Shown here: one piece after another, positions 48,097-57,700 of the stretch
Layout: every line of letters begins with the position of its first letter
Position numbering within the stretch: the stretch's first letter is position 1
NCBI GenBank assembly: GCA_035491895.1
Contig: DATJJY010000059.1
Span: 1-64,000, forward strand
Direction of reading: 5' to 3'
DNA from: DASTHG01 sp035491895
Lineage (GTDB): Bacteria > Gemmatimonadota > Gemmatimonadetes > Gemmatimonadales > GWC2-71-9
Length of the DNA stretch: 64,000 bases
The notes under the pieces: model-generated
The model's input: the letters and a program-made list of their open reading frames with translations, nothing else
Told to the model about the DNA's origin: nothing
Databases searched by the model: none
Position numbers and translations under genes: made by a program

Positions 48097-49445
48097 CAGG
48101 ACCAGAGCCCTCGTGCCGTCTGGAAGAGCAGCCAGGCATTGAGCGCCGCGATCACCACGGCGACAGTGTAGGCGAGCAGCTTGAGCCAACCCGGGTTCAC
48201 GAACTCGCCCATCTTGGCTCGCTCGGAGGTGAACTGGACCAGCGGGATCACCGCGAACGAGAGCTGCAGGCTCAGGATCACCTGGCTCAGGATGAGGAGC
48301 TGCGCGGTCCCATGCTCGCCGAAGAAGATCGCGGTGAGCGCGGCGGGCACGATCGCGATCGCCCGTGTGATGAGACGACGCAGCCACGGACGGATCCGGA
48401 TGTTGAGAAACCCTTCCATCACGATCTGCCCGGCCAGCGTCCCGGTGAGCGTCGAATTCTGACCGGACGCGAGCAGCGCCAGGGCGAACACGGCGCTCGC
48501 TCCGACAACGCCGAGCAGGGGCGTCAGGAGCTGGTACGCCTCCTGGATCTCGGCCACCTCGCTGTGTCCGGAGCGGTGGAACGTCGCGGCCGCGACGATG
48601 AGAATGGCGGCGTTGATGAACAAGGCGAACGTCAGGGCGATCGTCGAATCGAGAAACGCGAATCGCACCGCGGTGCGCTTTCCCTCCGTCGTCTCGTCGT
48701 ATGCCCGGGTCTGCACAATAGAGGAATGCAGGTAGAGGTTGTGGGGCATGACCGTCGCGCCGAGGATCCCGATGGCGATGTACAGCTGGTCCGGGTTCGA
48801 GAGGATGTGTGGGTCGGGAACGAACCCACGGGCGATCCCCAACCCGTCCGGCCGGGAAATGAAGATCTCGAACAAGAAGCACCCGGCGATCGTCGCGATG
48901 AGGGTGATCACCAGCGCCTCGAGCAGGCGGAACCCCTTGTTCTGCAGGTACAGCACCAGCAACACGTCGAGCGCGGTAATGAGGATGCCGGCCGTGAGCG
49001 GAATTCCGAACAGCAGATTCAACCCGATCGCCGAGCCGATCACCTCCGCCAGGTCGCAGGCGGCTATGGCGATTTCGCACAGCAGCCATTGGGCGATCGT
49101 GACCGGCTTCGAGTAGTGATCACGGCACGCCTGCGCCAGGTCGCGGCCCGTGACGATCCCGAGCTTGGCCGAGAGCCCCTGCAACAGGATCGCCATGAGG
49201 TTGGAGATGAGAATGACGCTGAGCAGGGTGTACCCGAAGCGCGAGCCGCCCGCGAGATCGGTGGCCCAGTTGCCCGGGTCCATGTAGCCGACCGCGACGA
49301 GATAGCCGGGGCCGGCAAAGGCCAGCGCTTTGCGCCACCACGTCGTGCCTCGCACCGGCACCGAGCGATAGACCTCGGCGAGGCTCGGGGTGAGGCGCGG
49401 ATGGCGCCACCCCTGCTCCGCGGGACGACGAATCGGGGTCGCCAT
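48096..49445 (-). CDS. mntH: Nramp-family divalent metal (Mn2+) transporter
   Basis: 449 residues, 11 membrane helices. The TM1 metal-binding motif is YMDPGNWATDLAGG (about 54-67), and TM6 has GATVMPHNLYLHSSIVQTRA. The transport motif LASGQNSTLTGTLAGQIVME is present. It is a proton-coupled importer of Mn2+/Fe2+. It starts 2 bp downstream of mntR, which fits manganese control. Confidence 0.95.
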   Translation of the reverse strand: MATPIRRPAEQGWRHPRLTPSLAEVYRSVPVRGTTWWRKALAFAGPGYLVAVGYMDPGNWATDLAGGSRFGYTLLSVILISNLMAILLQGLSAKLGIVTGRDLAQACRDHYSKPVTIAQWLLCEIAIAACDLAEVIGSAIGLNLLFGIPLTAGILITALDVLLVLYLQNKGFRLLEALVITLIATIAGCFLFEIFISRPDGLGIARGFVPDPHILSNPDQLYIAIGILGATVMPHNLYLHSSIVQTRAYDETTEGKRTAVRFAFLDSTIALTFALFINAAILIVAAATFHRSGHSEVAEIQEAYQLLTPLLGVVGASAVFALALLASGQNSTLTGTLAGQIVMEGFLNIRIRPWLRRLITRAIAIVPAALTAIFFGEHGTAQLLILSQVILSLQLSFAVIPLVQFTSERAKMGEFVNPGWLKLLAYTVAVVIAALNAWLLFQTARGLWS

Positions 49446-49446
49446 G

Positions 49447-50142
49447 TCAGTCCCCGCGCCCTTCGAGACGACAGGAGAGGAGCTGCGCGAGCTCCTGCCC
49501 GATGATGCGGGCCGTCCCGGACGCGTTGAATAGGACGGTCGTGGGACCGTTGAACGGCTGGCGATCGGTGACGGTGACGCGCACGCCGGGAACGAGCCCC
49601 TGCTCGGCGAAGTAGCGCAGCCGCGCGGGATCCTGGGTGACCACCTGGCGCAGCTCGAGGGAGTCCCCGATCTGCGCCTCGGCGAGCGAGACGAGCTCAG
49701 TCTCTTCGATATCGCCGGTGGCGGTCGGAATCGGATCGCCGTGCGGGTCGTAATGCGGGTCGCCGAGCGCCGCAGCCATACGCTCGATCAGCTCATCGGA
49801 TACGGCATGCTCGAGCCGCTCCGCTTCGTTGTGGACATTGTCCCAGTCGTAGCCCAGCGTGCGCGTCAGGTACAGCTCGAGCACGCGATGACGCCGGATC
49901 ATGCGCAGCGCCGCGCGCCGGCCCTGGGAAGTGAGCTGCACGCCGCGATACGGGACGTGCTCGATCAGACCCATCTCGGAGAGCCGCTTCACCATACCGC
50001 TGACCGACGGCGGGCTGAGTGACAGGAGGGCCGCGATGTCGCTCGTGGTCGCGAATCCGCCCTGGTTCGAAAGGCGGAAAATCGCCTTGAGGTAGTCCTC
50101 GACCGATCGGCTGAGGACGGGCTCCTGCGTACTGGCCGGCAA
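49447..50142 (-). CDS. mntR: DtxR/MntR-family metal-dependent repressor
   Basis: 231 residues from a TTG start at 50142 with GGGAG 8 nt before. The winged helix is VEDYLKAIFRLSNQGGFATT with LSLSPPSVSGMVKRLSEMGL. The dimerisation/metal domain has the ligands RHRVLELYLTRTLGYDWDNVHNEAERLEHAVSDEL in pieces (HR...E, H...E...E...H). A C-terminal FeoA/SH3-like domain follows (IGDSLELRQVV, FAEQGLVPGVRVTV). It represses in the presence of Mn2+ or Fe2+; the adjacent mntH suggests manganese. Confidence 0.93.
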   Translation of the reverse strand: MPASTQEPVLSRSVEDYLKAIFRLSNQGGFATTSDIAALLSLSPPSVSGMVKRLSEMGLIEHVPYRGVQLTSQGRRAALRMIRRHRVLELYLTRTLGYDWDNVHNEAERLEHAVSDELIERMAAALGDPHYDPHGDPIPTATGDIEETELVSLAEAQIGDSLELRQVVTQDPARLRYFAEQGLVPGVRVTVTDRQPFNGPTTVLFNASGTARIIGQELAQLLSCRLEGRGD

Positions 50143-50216
50143 GTACGGCTCCCATGGATATGTCGGACTTCATGCCACAGCGCAAATGGCACTTAACTCG
50201 CTGCGCACGAGCGACG

Positions 50217-50235
50217 TTAGATTACACTAATATGA
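50217..50235 (-). promoter_or_regulatory. DtxR-type operator upstream of mntR
   Basis: TTAGATTACACTAATATGA is an imperfect palindrome (TTAG...CTAA) that matches 13 of 19 positions of the DtxR/IdeR consensus as I recall it. It lies 75 bp before the mntR start, in the only intergenic gap of the operon, so autoregulation of mntR-mntH is likely. Confidence 0.6.
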
Positions 50236-50260
50236 GCTTGTTGGCAAGCGAATATGATGC

Positions 50261-50845
50261 TTAGATGGGGCTATTGTGGGTCATGCCCAGCATTGTCAGG
50301 AAGGGTGTCAGGATTCGTTCCGTCATCCCCCAAATCACCTCTTCGCCAAGATCGTACGCGGGAAAGATCCGGGGCTCGCCGCGCACGATCAGTTTCACGT
50401 CGCGCCGCACCGTTGGCTCGGCGAGCCTGGCAAGCGGCACCCAAAAGGCGCGCTCCACCTCGTCGCTGATGACGAGTGGCGGCACGGAGGGGATGGTGAA
50501 CACGAACGGCCGCACGCGGACCGGTGGGAGCGTCGGCGTCCGCGGGTACAGATCATCGAGTGCGCCGAGCCGCTCGGCGCGGAAGAGATCGACGCCGGTT
50601 TCCTCGCCGGTTTCGCGGATCGCGGTCGTGAGCAGGTCCTGATCTTCCGGCTCGTAGCGACCACCGGGCAGCGCCACCTGGCCCGACCACGGGTCACCGA
50701 CCCGTATGGCGCGCTTGATGAACAGCGCCTCGAGGCCGTGGCGCTCGATCAAGATCAGGGCGACGGCCGCGGGGAGCGCCTCAGGCGCCTCGACCGCTTG
50801 CGGTGTGTAGCCGGCGAGCGCGCGCCGCACGGCGGCGATCGTCAT
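50261..50845 (-). CDS. CoA pyrophosphatase-like Nudix hydrolase
   Basis: 194 residues from ATG 50845. The Nudix box is LPGGRYEPEDQDLLTTAIRE followed by TGEETG, in the NudL/UPF0035 form, and the family element SGQVALPGGR is present. It is predicted to split CoA and related nucleotides. The start overlaps the alpha/beta-hydrolase stop (ATGA). The frame extends upstream but only inside the neighbour. Confidence 0.9.
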   Translation of the reverse strand: MTIAAVRRALAGYTPQAVEAPEALPAAVALILIERHGLEALFIKRAIRVGDPWSGQVALPGGRYEPEDQDLLTTAIRETGEETGVDLFRAERLGALDDLYPRTPTLPPVRVRPFVFTIPSVPPLVISDEVERAFWVPLARLAEPTVRRDVKLIVRGEPRIFPAYDLGEEVIWGMTERILTPFLTMLGMTHNSPI

Positions 50846-51675
50846 GCGACGAGGAAGCGGGAAAACCAGTCGACGGTGGCGTCCAGCACCTGGTCGAACT
50901 GCGGCGTCGAGCCGCTCCACGGGTGCTTGATCCCGAAGGTGTGGCCCCCGTTCTCGATCAGCAGCAGCTGAGCCTCCGGGGCCCGCGCCGCCAGGTCCCT
51001 CGCGTCCGTCGTCGGCACCGATTCATCGGCGCTGCCGTGCACCACGAGCCACGGCACTCGAACCGCTGCGGCGGCGGCGAGTACGTTCAACCGGTCGTCG
51101 TTGCGCTCGAGATCGTCGAGAATGTCGGTCGCCAGCGGCAAGCGTTCGCCGGTCCGCTGGTTCACGATGTCGAGCGTGCCCGTGCGCCGCCATTCCGCGA
51201 TCTGGTCGCTGCGCCACAACCGGCCGAAGCGCGCGGTGGCCGACCAGGTCACGAGCGCCTCGACCGCACGATCGGTGGCGCTCTGCAGCGCGGCGATGCC
51301 GCCCCCCATGCTGTGCCCCAGGAGCCCGGTCTTCGTGGGCCGGACTCCAAGCCCGCCACTGCGCAGCTCGCTCAGCACGATGCCCAGATCTCGCAGCTCG
51401 TTCGAGTAGGTGTTGCGGCGGAATCGCTCCGGCTCGTCGAAGGATTCTCCTCCCGCGCCGACGCCCGATCCAGAAAAATTGAACGAAACGGCCGTGAATC
51501 CCGCCCGCGCGAGTCGCTCCGCCACGACCGGGAAGTAGCCCCAGTCCTTGAACCCCTTGAATCCATGGCAGATAACGACGGCAGGGCGCGCGCCGCCCGC
51601 CGATCGGATGTCGCCGCGCAGCGGCCCACCATCGGCACCGGTGAGGGAAAACGGACGTCGTGCGGGGGTCGCCAA
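50842..51675 (-). CDS. Alpha/beta hydrolase
   Basis: 277 residues from TTG 51675. Oxyanion region VVICHGFKGFKDWGYFPVVA, nucleophile elbow LLGHSMGGG, catalytic Asp region VVHGSADESVP and His in ENGGHTFGIKHPW: a complete Ser-Asp-His set. It resembles cinnamoyl/feruloyl esterase or dienelactone-hydrolase-like enzymes. Substrate unknown. It is coupled to the Nudix gene. A TAAATT lies 6 nt before the start, and no Shine-Dalgarno is seen. Confidence 0.88.
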   Translation of the reverse strand: MATPARRPFSLTGADGGPLRGDIRSAGGARPAVVICHGFKGFKDWGYFPVVAERLARAGFTAVSFNFSGSGVGAGGESFDEPERFRRNTYSNELRDLGIVLSELRSGGLGVRPTKTGLLGHSMGGGIAALQSATDRAVEALVTWSATARFGRLWRSDQIAEWRRTGTLDIVNQRTGERLPLATDILDDLERNDDRLNVLAAAAAVRVPWLVVHGSADESVPTTDARDLAARAPEAQLLLIENGGHTFGIKHPWSGSTPQFDQVLDATVDWFSRFLVA

Positions 51676-51798
51676 GGCTGCAATTTACTACTTTACACGT
51701 CTGCAACCTTGCCGCCCCCCGCGGCTATCCAATCATCCGACACCGGCTTACCGGGTTCGGGAGTGCCGACACTGAAAACGGATGCAATCACGGCAGCG

Positions 51799-52320
51799 AT
51801 GGACGCGGAAACAGCGGACGTAGCGCTGGCGCAGAGCGGCGACGGCCGCGCGTTCGAACGCTTGTACCGCACCCACGTCCCGCGCATCCACGGGCTGGTC
51901 CGCCGCATGATGAGCGGCGGCGACCCGGATGACGTGACGCAGGATGTCTTCGTTCGGGTGTGGGAGAAACTGCACACCTTCCGCGGCGAATCAGCGTTCG
52001 GTACCTGGCTGCACCGGCTCGCGGTGAACGTGATCCTGGCGAAGCGCAAGACGCTCGGCGGTGAGCGGCGCCGTTTCGGGGACGACTCGGGCGAGACCCT
52101 GGAGCTGGTGGCCGGACGCGAGCGGGCGCCGGAGCACGGCGTCGATTTCGAAGAAGCGCTGGGCCGGCTGCCCGAAGGCGCGCGGCAGGTGTTCATCCTG
52201 CATGATGTGCAGGGCTATCGGCACGAGGAGATCGCGCAGCTGCTGGGGATCGTACCCGGCACGTCGAAGTCGCAGCTGCATCACGCGCGCATGGCATTAC
52301 GAAAGCATCTGGATCGTTGA
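51799..52320 (+). CDS. ECF-type RNA polymerase sigma factor
   Basis: 173 residues from ATG 51799 (GTG 51763 is also possible). Sigma region 2: GRAFERLYRTHVPRIHGLVR, DPDDVTQDVFVRVWEKLHTF, FGTWLHRLAVNVILAKRK. Region 4: LPEGARQVFILHDVQGYRHE and EEIAQLLGIVPGTSKSQLHH. Its anti-sigma partner follows 18 bp downstream. It likely drives this operon, including the two DUF4097 genes (inference). Confidence 0.93.
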   Translation: MDAETADVALAQSGDGRAFERLYRTHVPRIHGLVRRMMSGGDPDDVTQDVFVRVWEKLHTFRGESAFGTWLHRLAVNVILAKRKTLGGERRRFGDDSGETLELVAGRERAPEHGVDFEEALGRLPEGARQVFILHDVQGYRHEEIAQLLGIVPGTSKSQLHHARMALRKHLDR

Positions 52321-52338
52321 ATCGAGCAGGAGCGTATC

Positions 52339-52998
52339 ATGAACGACCAATGGACTGACCGGCTCTCGGAATATCTGGACGGCGAACTCGCCGAGGCGGA
52401 GCGGGTGGCGCTCGAGGCCCACCTCGCGACCTGCGCCGACTGCACGACCGTCCTCGCGGATCTGCGGCGCGTCGTGGGACGCGCGCAGGCGCTCGACGAC
52501 CGCCCGCCGGCCCGTGACTTATGGCCGGGGATCGCCGAGCGGATCGGCGCCTCGACCGACGACCTCGCCCGGCGCCGCGCGCGGCGGCGCGTGAGCTTCA
52601 CCGTGCCGCAGCTCATCGCGGCGAGCGTGACCCTGGTCGCGCTCTCGGCCGGCGTCGCCCGTCTCGTGATGTGGCCGCCGTCCACGACGGTCGCAACGAA
52701 TCCTGTCTCGCCGAGCGGACCCATCTGGCCGGCCAAAGCGGACTTGACCGCCGATCACGCCGTCCAGGATCTCCGCGTCGCGCTGGCCGACGGCCAGCGC
52801 ACGGGGCGCCTGAGCCCGGTGACGGCGCAGCGCATCGAGCACAGCCTGGCGGTCATCGACAGTGCGATCGCCGACGGGAAGCGCGCGCTGGCGGTCGATC
52901 CGAAGAGCTCGTACTTGAACCAGCATCTCGCCGAGACCATGCGGCGCAAGATGGAATTTCTGCGGGAAGCGAATCGCATCGCGAACCCGCGCACCTGA
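52339..52998 (+). CDS. Membrane-bound zinc-finger anti-sigma factor
   Basis: 219 residues. The N-terminal zinc anti-sigma domain has His28-x3-Cys32-x2-Cys35 (AHLATCADC). One membrane helix at about 87-107 (LIAASVTLVALSAGVARLVM) is followed by a periplasmic helical domain (LIPDH-free, with DHAVQDLRVALADGQ and LAVDPKSSYLNQHLAETMRR). It holds the ECF sigma factor inactive until an envelope signal arrives. Confidence 0.92.
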   Translation: MNDQWTDRLSEYLDGELAEAERVALEAHLATCADCTTVLADLRRVVGRAQALDDRPPARDLWPGIAERIGASTDDLARRRARRRVSFTVPQLIAASVTLVALSAGVARLVMWPPSTTVATNPVSPSGPIWPAKADLTADHAVQDLRVALADGQRTGRLSPVTAQRIEHSLAVIDSAIADGKRALAVDPKSSYLNQHLAETMRRKMEFLREANRIANPRT

Positions 52999-53011
52999 GA
53001 ACGGAGTCTGC

Positions 53012-53881
53012 ATGTTGTTCGTACTAGCCGCCGTCGCCGGGCTGACCATGGCCCCCCCACAGGACACCGATACGTCGTTCGCGGTGCGCCAGGGACAGCG
53101 ACTGGAGCTGACGGATTTCGGCGGCCAGGTCACGATCAAGGCGTGGCGTCAGAACTCGGTCCGCGTGAAAGCGAGTCATTCGAGTCGCGACCGCATTTCG
53201 GTCTCCATCGACGGATCCACCGTGAGCATCAACGCCTCCTCACGCCACGGTCCCGCCACGGTCGACTACGATCTGCTGGTCCCCGCATGGATGCCCCTGT
53301 CCGTTTCCGGAACACCCTCGGCGGAAGTGACGATCGAAGGCACCGACGCCGAGGTCAACGTTGAAACCGTGGAAGGGTCGGTCCGCGTCATAGGGGGGAG
53401 CGGGAACGTGTCGCTCCGCTCGGTCGAAGGGGAAGTCTCGGTTGAAGGTGCGCGCGGGCATATCGAGTTGAACAGCGTGGACGGGAGCATCGAGGTGCGA
53501 GATTGCTCTGGCGACATCAGCGCCGAGACGGTGGACGGCGAGATCACGCTGTCCGGGATCGAGTCCGCCAACGTCGACGCCAGCAGCGTGGACGGCAGCA
53601 TCCAATATGACGGCACTATTCGCGACAACGGCCGCTACCACTTCGAGTCGCACGACGGGGACGTCTCGGTGTCCGTCCCGGAGCGCGCCAACGTCAGCGT
53701 TTCGGTCGCGACGTTCAGCGGGGATTTCGACGCCTGCTTCCCGCTGCTGCTCAAAGACAAGACGAAGCACCGGTTCACCTTCACGCTCGGGACGGGCAGC
53801 GCCCGGCTGGAGCTGGAGTCGTTCGACGGCAGCATCAAGCTCTGTCGGCCCGGTATGGCCCATGACAAAGACAAGGAGTGA
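53012..53881 (+). CDS. DUF4097-family secreted beta-helix protein (first)
   Basis: 289 residues with a short signal sequence (LFVLAAVAGLTMAPP). The body is a ladder of short beta repeats of the kind VNVETVEGSVRVIGGSGNVS, LNSVDGSIEVRDCSGDIS and AETVDGEITLSGIES, the DUF4097/adhesin-like pattern. It is in the sigma/anti-sigma operon. Function unknown; possibly a periplasmic or surface structural protein. Confidence 0.88.
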   Translation: MLFVLAAVAGLTMAPPQDTDTSFAVRQGQRLELTDFGGQVTIKAWRQNSVRVKASHSSRDRISVSIDGSTVSINASSRHGPATVDYDLLVPAWMPLSVSGTPSAEVTIEGTDAEVNVETVEGSVRVIGGSGNVSLRSVEGEVSVEGARGHIELNSVDGSIEVRDCSGDISAETVDGEITLSGIESANVDASSVDGSIQYDGTIRDNGRYHFESHDGDVSVSVPERANVSVSVATFSGDFDACFPLLLKDKTKHRFTFTLGTGSARLELESFDGSIKLCRPGMAHDKDKE

Positions 53882-53885
53882 TCTC

Positions 53886-54656
53886 ATGCGCGGCTTGATC
53901 ACGTTGCTCCTCTTCACGGCAGCCACACCGCTCGCCGCGCAGGACTTTCATTGGACCGGGCATCTCGCGGCCGGAAAGCGGCTCGAGATCAAGGGCGTAA
54001 ACGGCTCGATCCGCGCCATGGCCACCACAGGCGACCAGATCGACGTCAGCGCCCGCAAGACCGCCCGCCGCTCCGATCCCGACGAGGTCGAGATCAAGGT
54101 CGTCCCCTTCGAGGACGGTGTGACGATCTGCGCGGTGTACCCCACGCCGCGCCGGGCGCGGCACGAGAACAGCTGCGAGCCAGGAGACGATTGGTCCTCC
54201 AGCACCGAGAACAACGACGTCGAAGTCGATTTCACGATCAAGCTCCCGGCCGGCATCGACTTCTTCGGACGCACCGTCAACGGCGACCTGGGAGCGGACA
54301 ACCTCGGCGCCGACGCCGACGTGAGCACCGTGAACGGCAGCGTCGACGTCTCGGCCGCGGGACATGTCGAGGCCGCGACGGTGAACGGGTCGATCCGAGC
54401 GTCGATGGGCCGCAGTGACTGGGAGTCCATCGCGAAATTCACCACGGTGAACGGGGGGATCACCCTGACCCTGCCCGCGAACCTGAACGCCGACGTCCGC
54501 GCCGAGACAGTGAACGGCGACCTGGAAACCGACTTTCCGATGACGGTCACAGGGAAGTTCGGGCCCCGACATATGCGCGGCACGATCGGTAGCGGCGGCC
54601 GCTCGCTCGAGCTGACGACGGTGAACGGCAGCATCCATTTGCGAAAGGCGTCGTAG
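53886..54656 (+). CDS. DUF4097-family secreted beta-helix protein (second)
   Basis: 256 residues from ATG 53886, 4 bp after the first copy. Signal peptide LITLLLFTAATPLAAQ. The same ladder, now with the TVNG motif repeated eight times or so (GRTVNGDLGADNLG, VSTVNGSVDVSAAG, AATVNGSIRASMG). A paralogue of the preceding gene. It ends the operon. Confidence 0.88.
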   Translation: MRGLITLLLFTAATPLAAQDFHWTGHLAAGKRLEIKGVNGSIRAMATTGDQIDVSARKTARRSDPDEVEIKVVPFEDGVTICAVYPTPRRARHENSCEPGDDWSSSTENNDVEVDFTIKLPAGIDFFGRTVNGDLGADNLGADADVSTVNGSVDVSAAGHVEAATVNGSIRASMGRSDWESIAKFTTVNGGITLTLPANLNADVRAETVNGDLETDFPMTVTGKFGPRHMRGTIGSGGRSLELTTVNGSIHLRKAS

Positions 54657-54725
54657 CGCCCCGCGGCGTTTCGATCCCGCCTGCAATACTCCGGTACCTG
54701 ATTCCGGAGCACCACGACTCATCTT

Positions 54726-54749
54726 GGGGCCCTTCGAACCGAGGGGCCC
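54726..54749 (+). promoter_or_regulatory. GGGGCCC repeat pair ahead of the methyltransferase start
   Basis: GGGGCCC at 54726-54732 and 54743-54749 can pair as a 6-bp GGGCCC stem with a 10-11 nt loop, ending directly at the GTG start. It could hinder ribosome access or act as an operator. Confidence 0.35.
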
Positions 54750-57700
54750 GTGGTGCTCCGGGAGCTTCTCACCCGCACCGAGCAGATCTCAGATCTCCGC
54801 GACCTGTTTCGCGTGCTCGGCTATCAGGCGGCGTGGGATACCGTACCACCCGGGCCCTGGCTCGGCTCAGTCGACGTGGGCGGCGCCGGGATCACCGCTG
54901 CGGAGCTGATCGCCCGGCACCAGGCGTTCCGGGTGATCGCCCTGGAGGCCGCCGACCCGGAAGCCGCCGCGCGCGCCGCCGCGAAACGGCTCGCCTCGGG
55001 AGCCGACCGCGGCCTCGCGTGCGCACTGGGAGGCACGCCGCGGCGCCTGGCCCTCGCGGCCTGGCGCGCGACGTCGGCGCGCACCCTCGGCATCCGCTCC
55101 ATGTCGTTTTCCGTCGCGCGGCCGGCCGCTATTGCGATCGCGACGCTCGAGCGGCTCGCACCGCGTCCCGTGGAGAGCGCTCTCGCCCTGTCGCTGCGCG
55201 TCGGCGACGCGCTCGCCAGCGAAGCCGTCACCATCCGCTTCTTCCGCGCCTTCCGCGACATCCTGGAGCGCTTCACCGACCGACTGGTGCGCCCGAGCGG
55301 GAGGAACGAGCGCCACGCGCTGGCGCTCACCACCCTGACGCGGGTGTTGTTCCTGTATTTCGTCCAGGAAAAAGGATGGCTCGACGGCGATCGCCGCTAC
55401 CTGCCGAAGTTGCTGGATCACGCCCTTGCGCGGGGGCGCCACTTCCACCGCGCGGCGTTTCACCCGCTCGTCTTCGGCACGCTGAACCGGCCCGCCGCCG
55501 ATCGGTCCGCGCGGATGCTGGCGCTCGGCCGCATCCCGTTTCTGAACGGCGGGCTGTTCGAGCCCACACCGCTCGAGCGGCGCGTGGGTCCGGCCCTGTG
55601 GACCAACGCCGACTGGCGCGATGCGTTCGACGACGTGTTCGAGCGGTTCCACTTCTCCGTGGTGGAGGGAGAGGGGGACGCGCGCATCGCGCCCGACATG
55701 CTGGGACGTGTGTTCGAAGGGGTCATGGCACCCGACGAGCGACGCTCGAACGGCAGCTACTACACCCCCGCCACACTGGTGCGGGACATCGTCCAGGCAG
55801 CGCTCACCAGCACGCTCGTTCATCGGTTCGCCCTGTCGCTGCATGATGCCGAAGAGTGGGTCTACCACGACCGGCCGCCCGTCCACCCGCCCGAGCTCGG
55901 GGCCCTGCGTCTGCTCGATCCCGCCGCGGGATCCGGGGCGTTCCTCCTCGGAGCACTGGATGAGCTGACGCGGCTGCGCACAGCCGCCGGCGCGCGCGAC
56001 ACGCCGGGGCTCCGTCGGGAAATCGTCGCCCGGTCGCTGTTCGGCGTGGACCTCTCCCCGACGGCAACCCGTCTGGCGGAGCTGCGCTTGTGGCTGGCCC
56101 TCATCGTTCCGGATTCGGCGGGCGACGCGCAGGCCGTGGCGCCGCTCCCGAACCTCGACGGACAGTTGCGCTCGGGCGACGCGCTGCTCGATCCCTACAG
56201 CATCGCCGCAGCGTTGGCGCAAACCCGGGTCGCTCGCAGCCTCGCAGCCGATGCGGGGCGCCTGGCCGAGTGTCGCCGCCACTTCTTCTCCCTTTCGGGA
56301 CCGGCCAAAGCGCGCGCCGCGCGCGATCTCGCGCTGTCGGAGGGCGCCGTCGCATCCAGCCTGTACGAGCGGGCGACGGCGGGACTCGACGCCCGCATCC
56401 GCGAGCTGATCCTCGCCGCGCGCAACCTCGATCTGTTCGGTCGACGGACGGGACTGACGACACGCGAGTGGAGTCTCTTGCGGCGGTTGCGCCGTGCGCG
56501 CACCGAGCTGCGTCGCGCGGCACGGCGTCTGGCGCGCGAGGGCGCCACACCATGCTTCAGCGTCGAATCGCACTTCGCTGACGTGCTGGCCGGTGGCGGG
56601 TTCGACCTCGTGATGGGCAATCCGCCCTGGGTCCGCGCGGAGCGTCTCCCGGCTCGCGTGCGGGAGACGCTCACCGAACGGTACGCGATGTGGCACTCCA
56701 TCCCGGGGCCCTTCGCGCACCAGCCGGATCTCTCGGTCGCTTTCTGTGAGCGCTCCCTGGAGCTTCTGGCCCCGCGCGGCATTCTGGCGCTGCTCGTGCC
56801 CGCAAAGCTCGCGACGGCGGGATATGCGGAGCCGCTGCGGCGCCATCTCGCGCGGCGCACCAGCATCGCGTCCGTCGCTCCGCTCGACGAGTCGGTCGCC
56901 GCCGGTTTCGGCGCCGCGGTGTACCCGATGGCGCTGATTGCCGCCCGAGTCGAGCCTGCCGCGAGCGCTCTGACCGCAACACGCCTGGGACCAACGCACC
57001 CCTCGCATCAGGTTTCGCAGGACCTGCTCCAAGCCACGGGCCCCTGGGTGCTGACGCCGGATGCGGCTGCCATTGCTCGGCGCCTGGAACGGGAATGCCC
57101 ACCGCTCTCCCGGCGCTGGCTGCCGCAGCTCGGCGTGAAGACGGGAGCGGACGCGGTATTTCTCGTCGGCGAGGCCCTGCCGGGTACGCGTCCGGTCGCG
57201 CGCGGGCGCGACGTAGCTCGCTGGGAGGTGACGCCACGGCGCCACCTGCTGTGGACCCACGACGCCGCCGGTCACCCGCTCGTCCGGTTGCCGGCGGCAA
57301 CCGCCGCCCGGCTCGCGCCGCACGCCGACCAGTTGCGGCGGCGCTCCGATTATCGCGGCGGTCCGATGTGGCAGCTGTTCCGCATCGGGCTCGCGATAGC
57401 CCGGCACCGCGTGCTCTGGGTCGACCTGGCGCGGGAGATCCTCGCCGTGGTTCCGCCCCCCGAGATCGTTCCCCTCAATACCGTCTACGGTATTGCGACC
57501 CGGAACCGGCTCGACGCGCACGCCGTCGCCGCCCTGCTCAACACACGCTGGTGCACGGCGCTCGCGCGCCTTGCCGCGGATCCGGCGCGGGGCGGGTTTC
57601 GTCGCTTCAACGCGCGCGTCGTCGGGCGTCTGCCGCTGCCGCAGGCGAGTGAGGCCGAGTGGGCGACGCTCGCCGAGCTGGGCCAACGGCGTGAGCCGGC

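Noticed and set aside
47662..49089. A 475-residue fusion of MntH-shadow and universal stress protein
   Set aside because: Only the last 144 codons belong to a real gene; the upstream part is a shadow frame of mntH.
54750..55140. A nuclease domain at the methyltransferase N-terminus
   Set aside because: No PD-ExK, GIY-YIG or HNH residues can be seen; the idea stays open only as a fold-level possibility.
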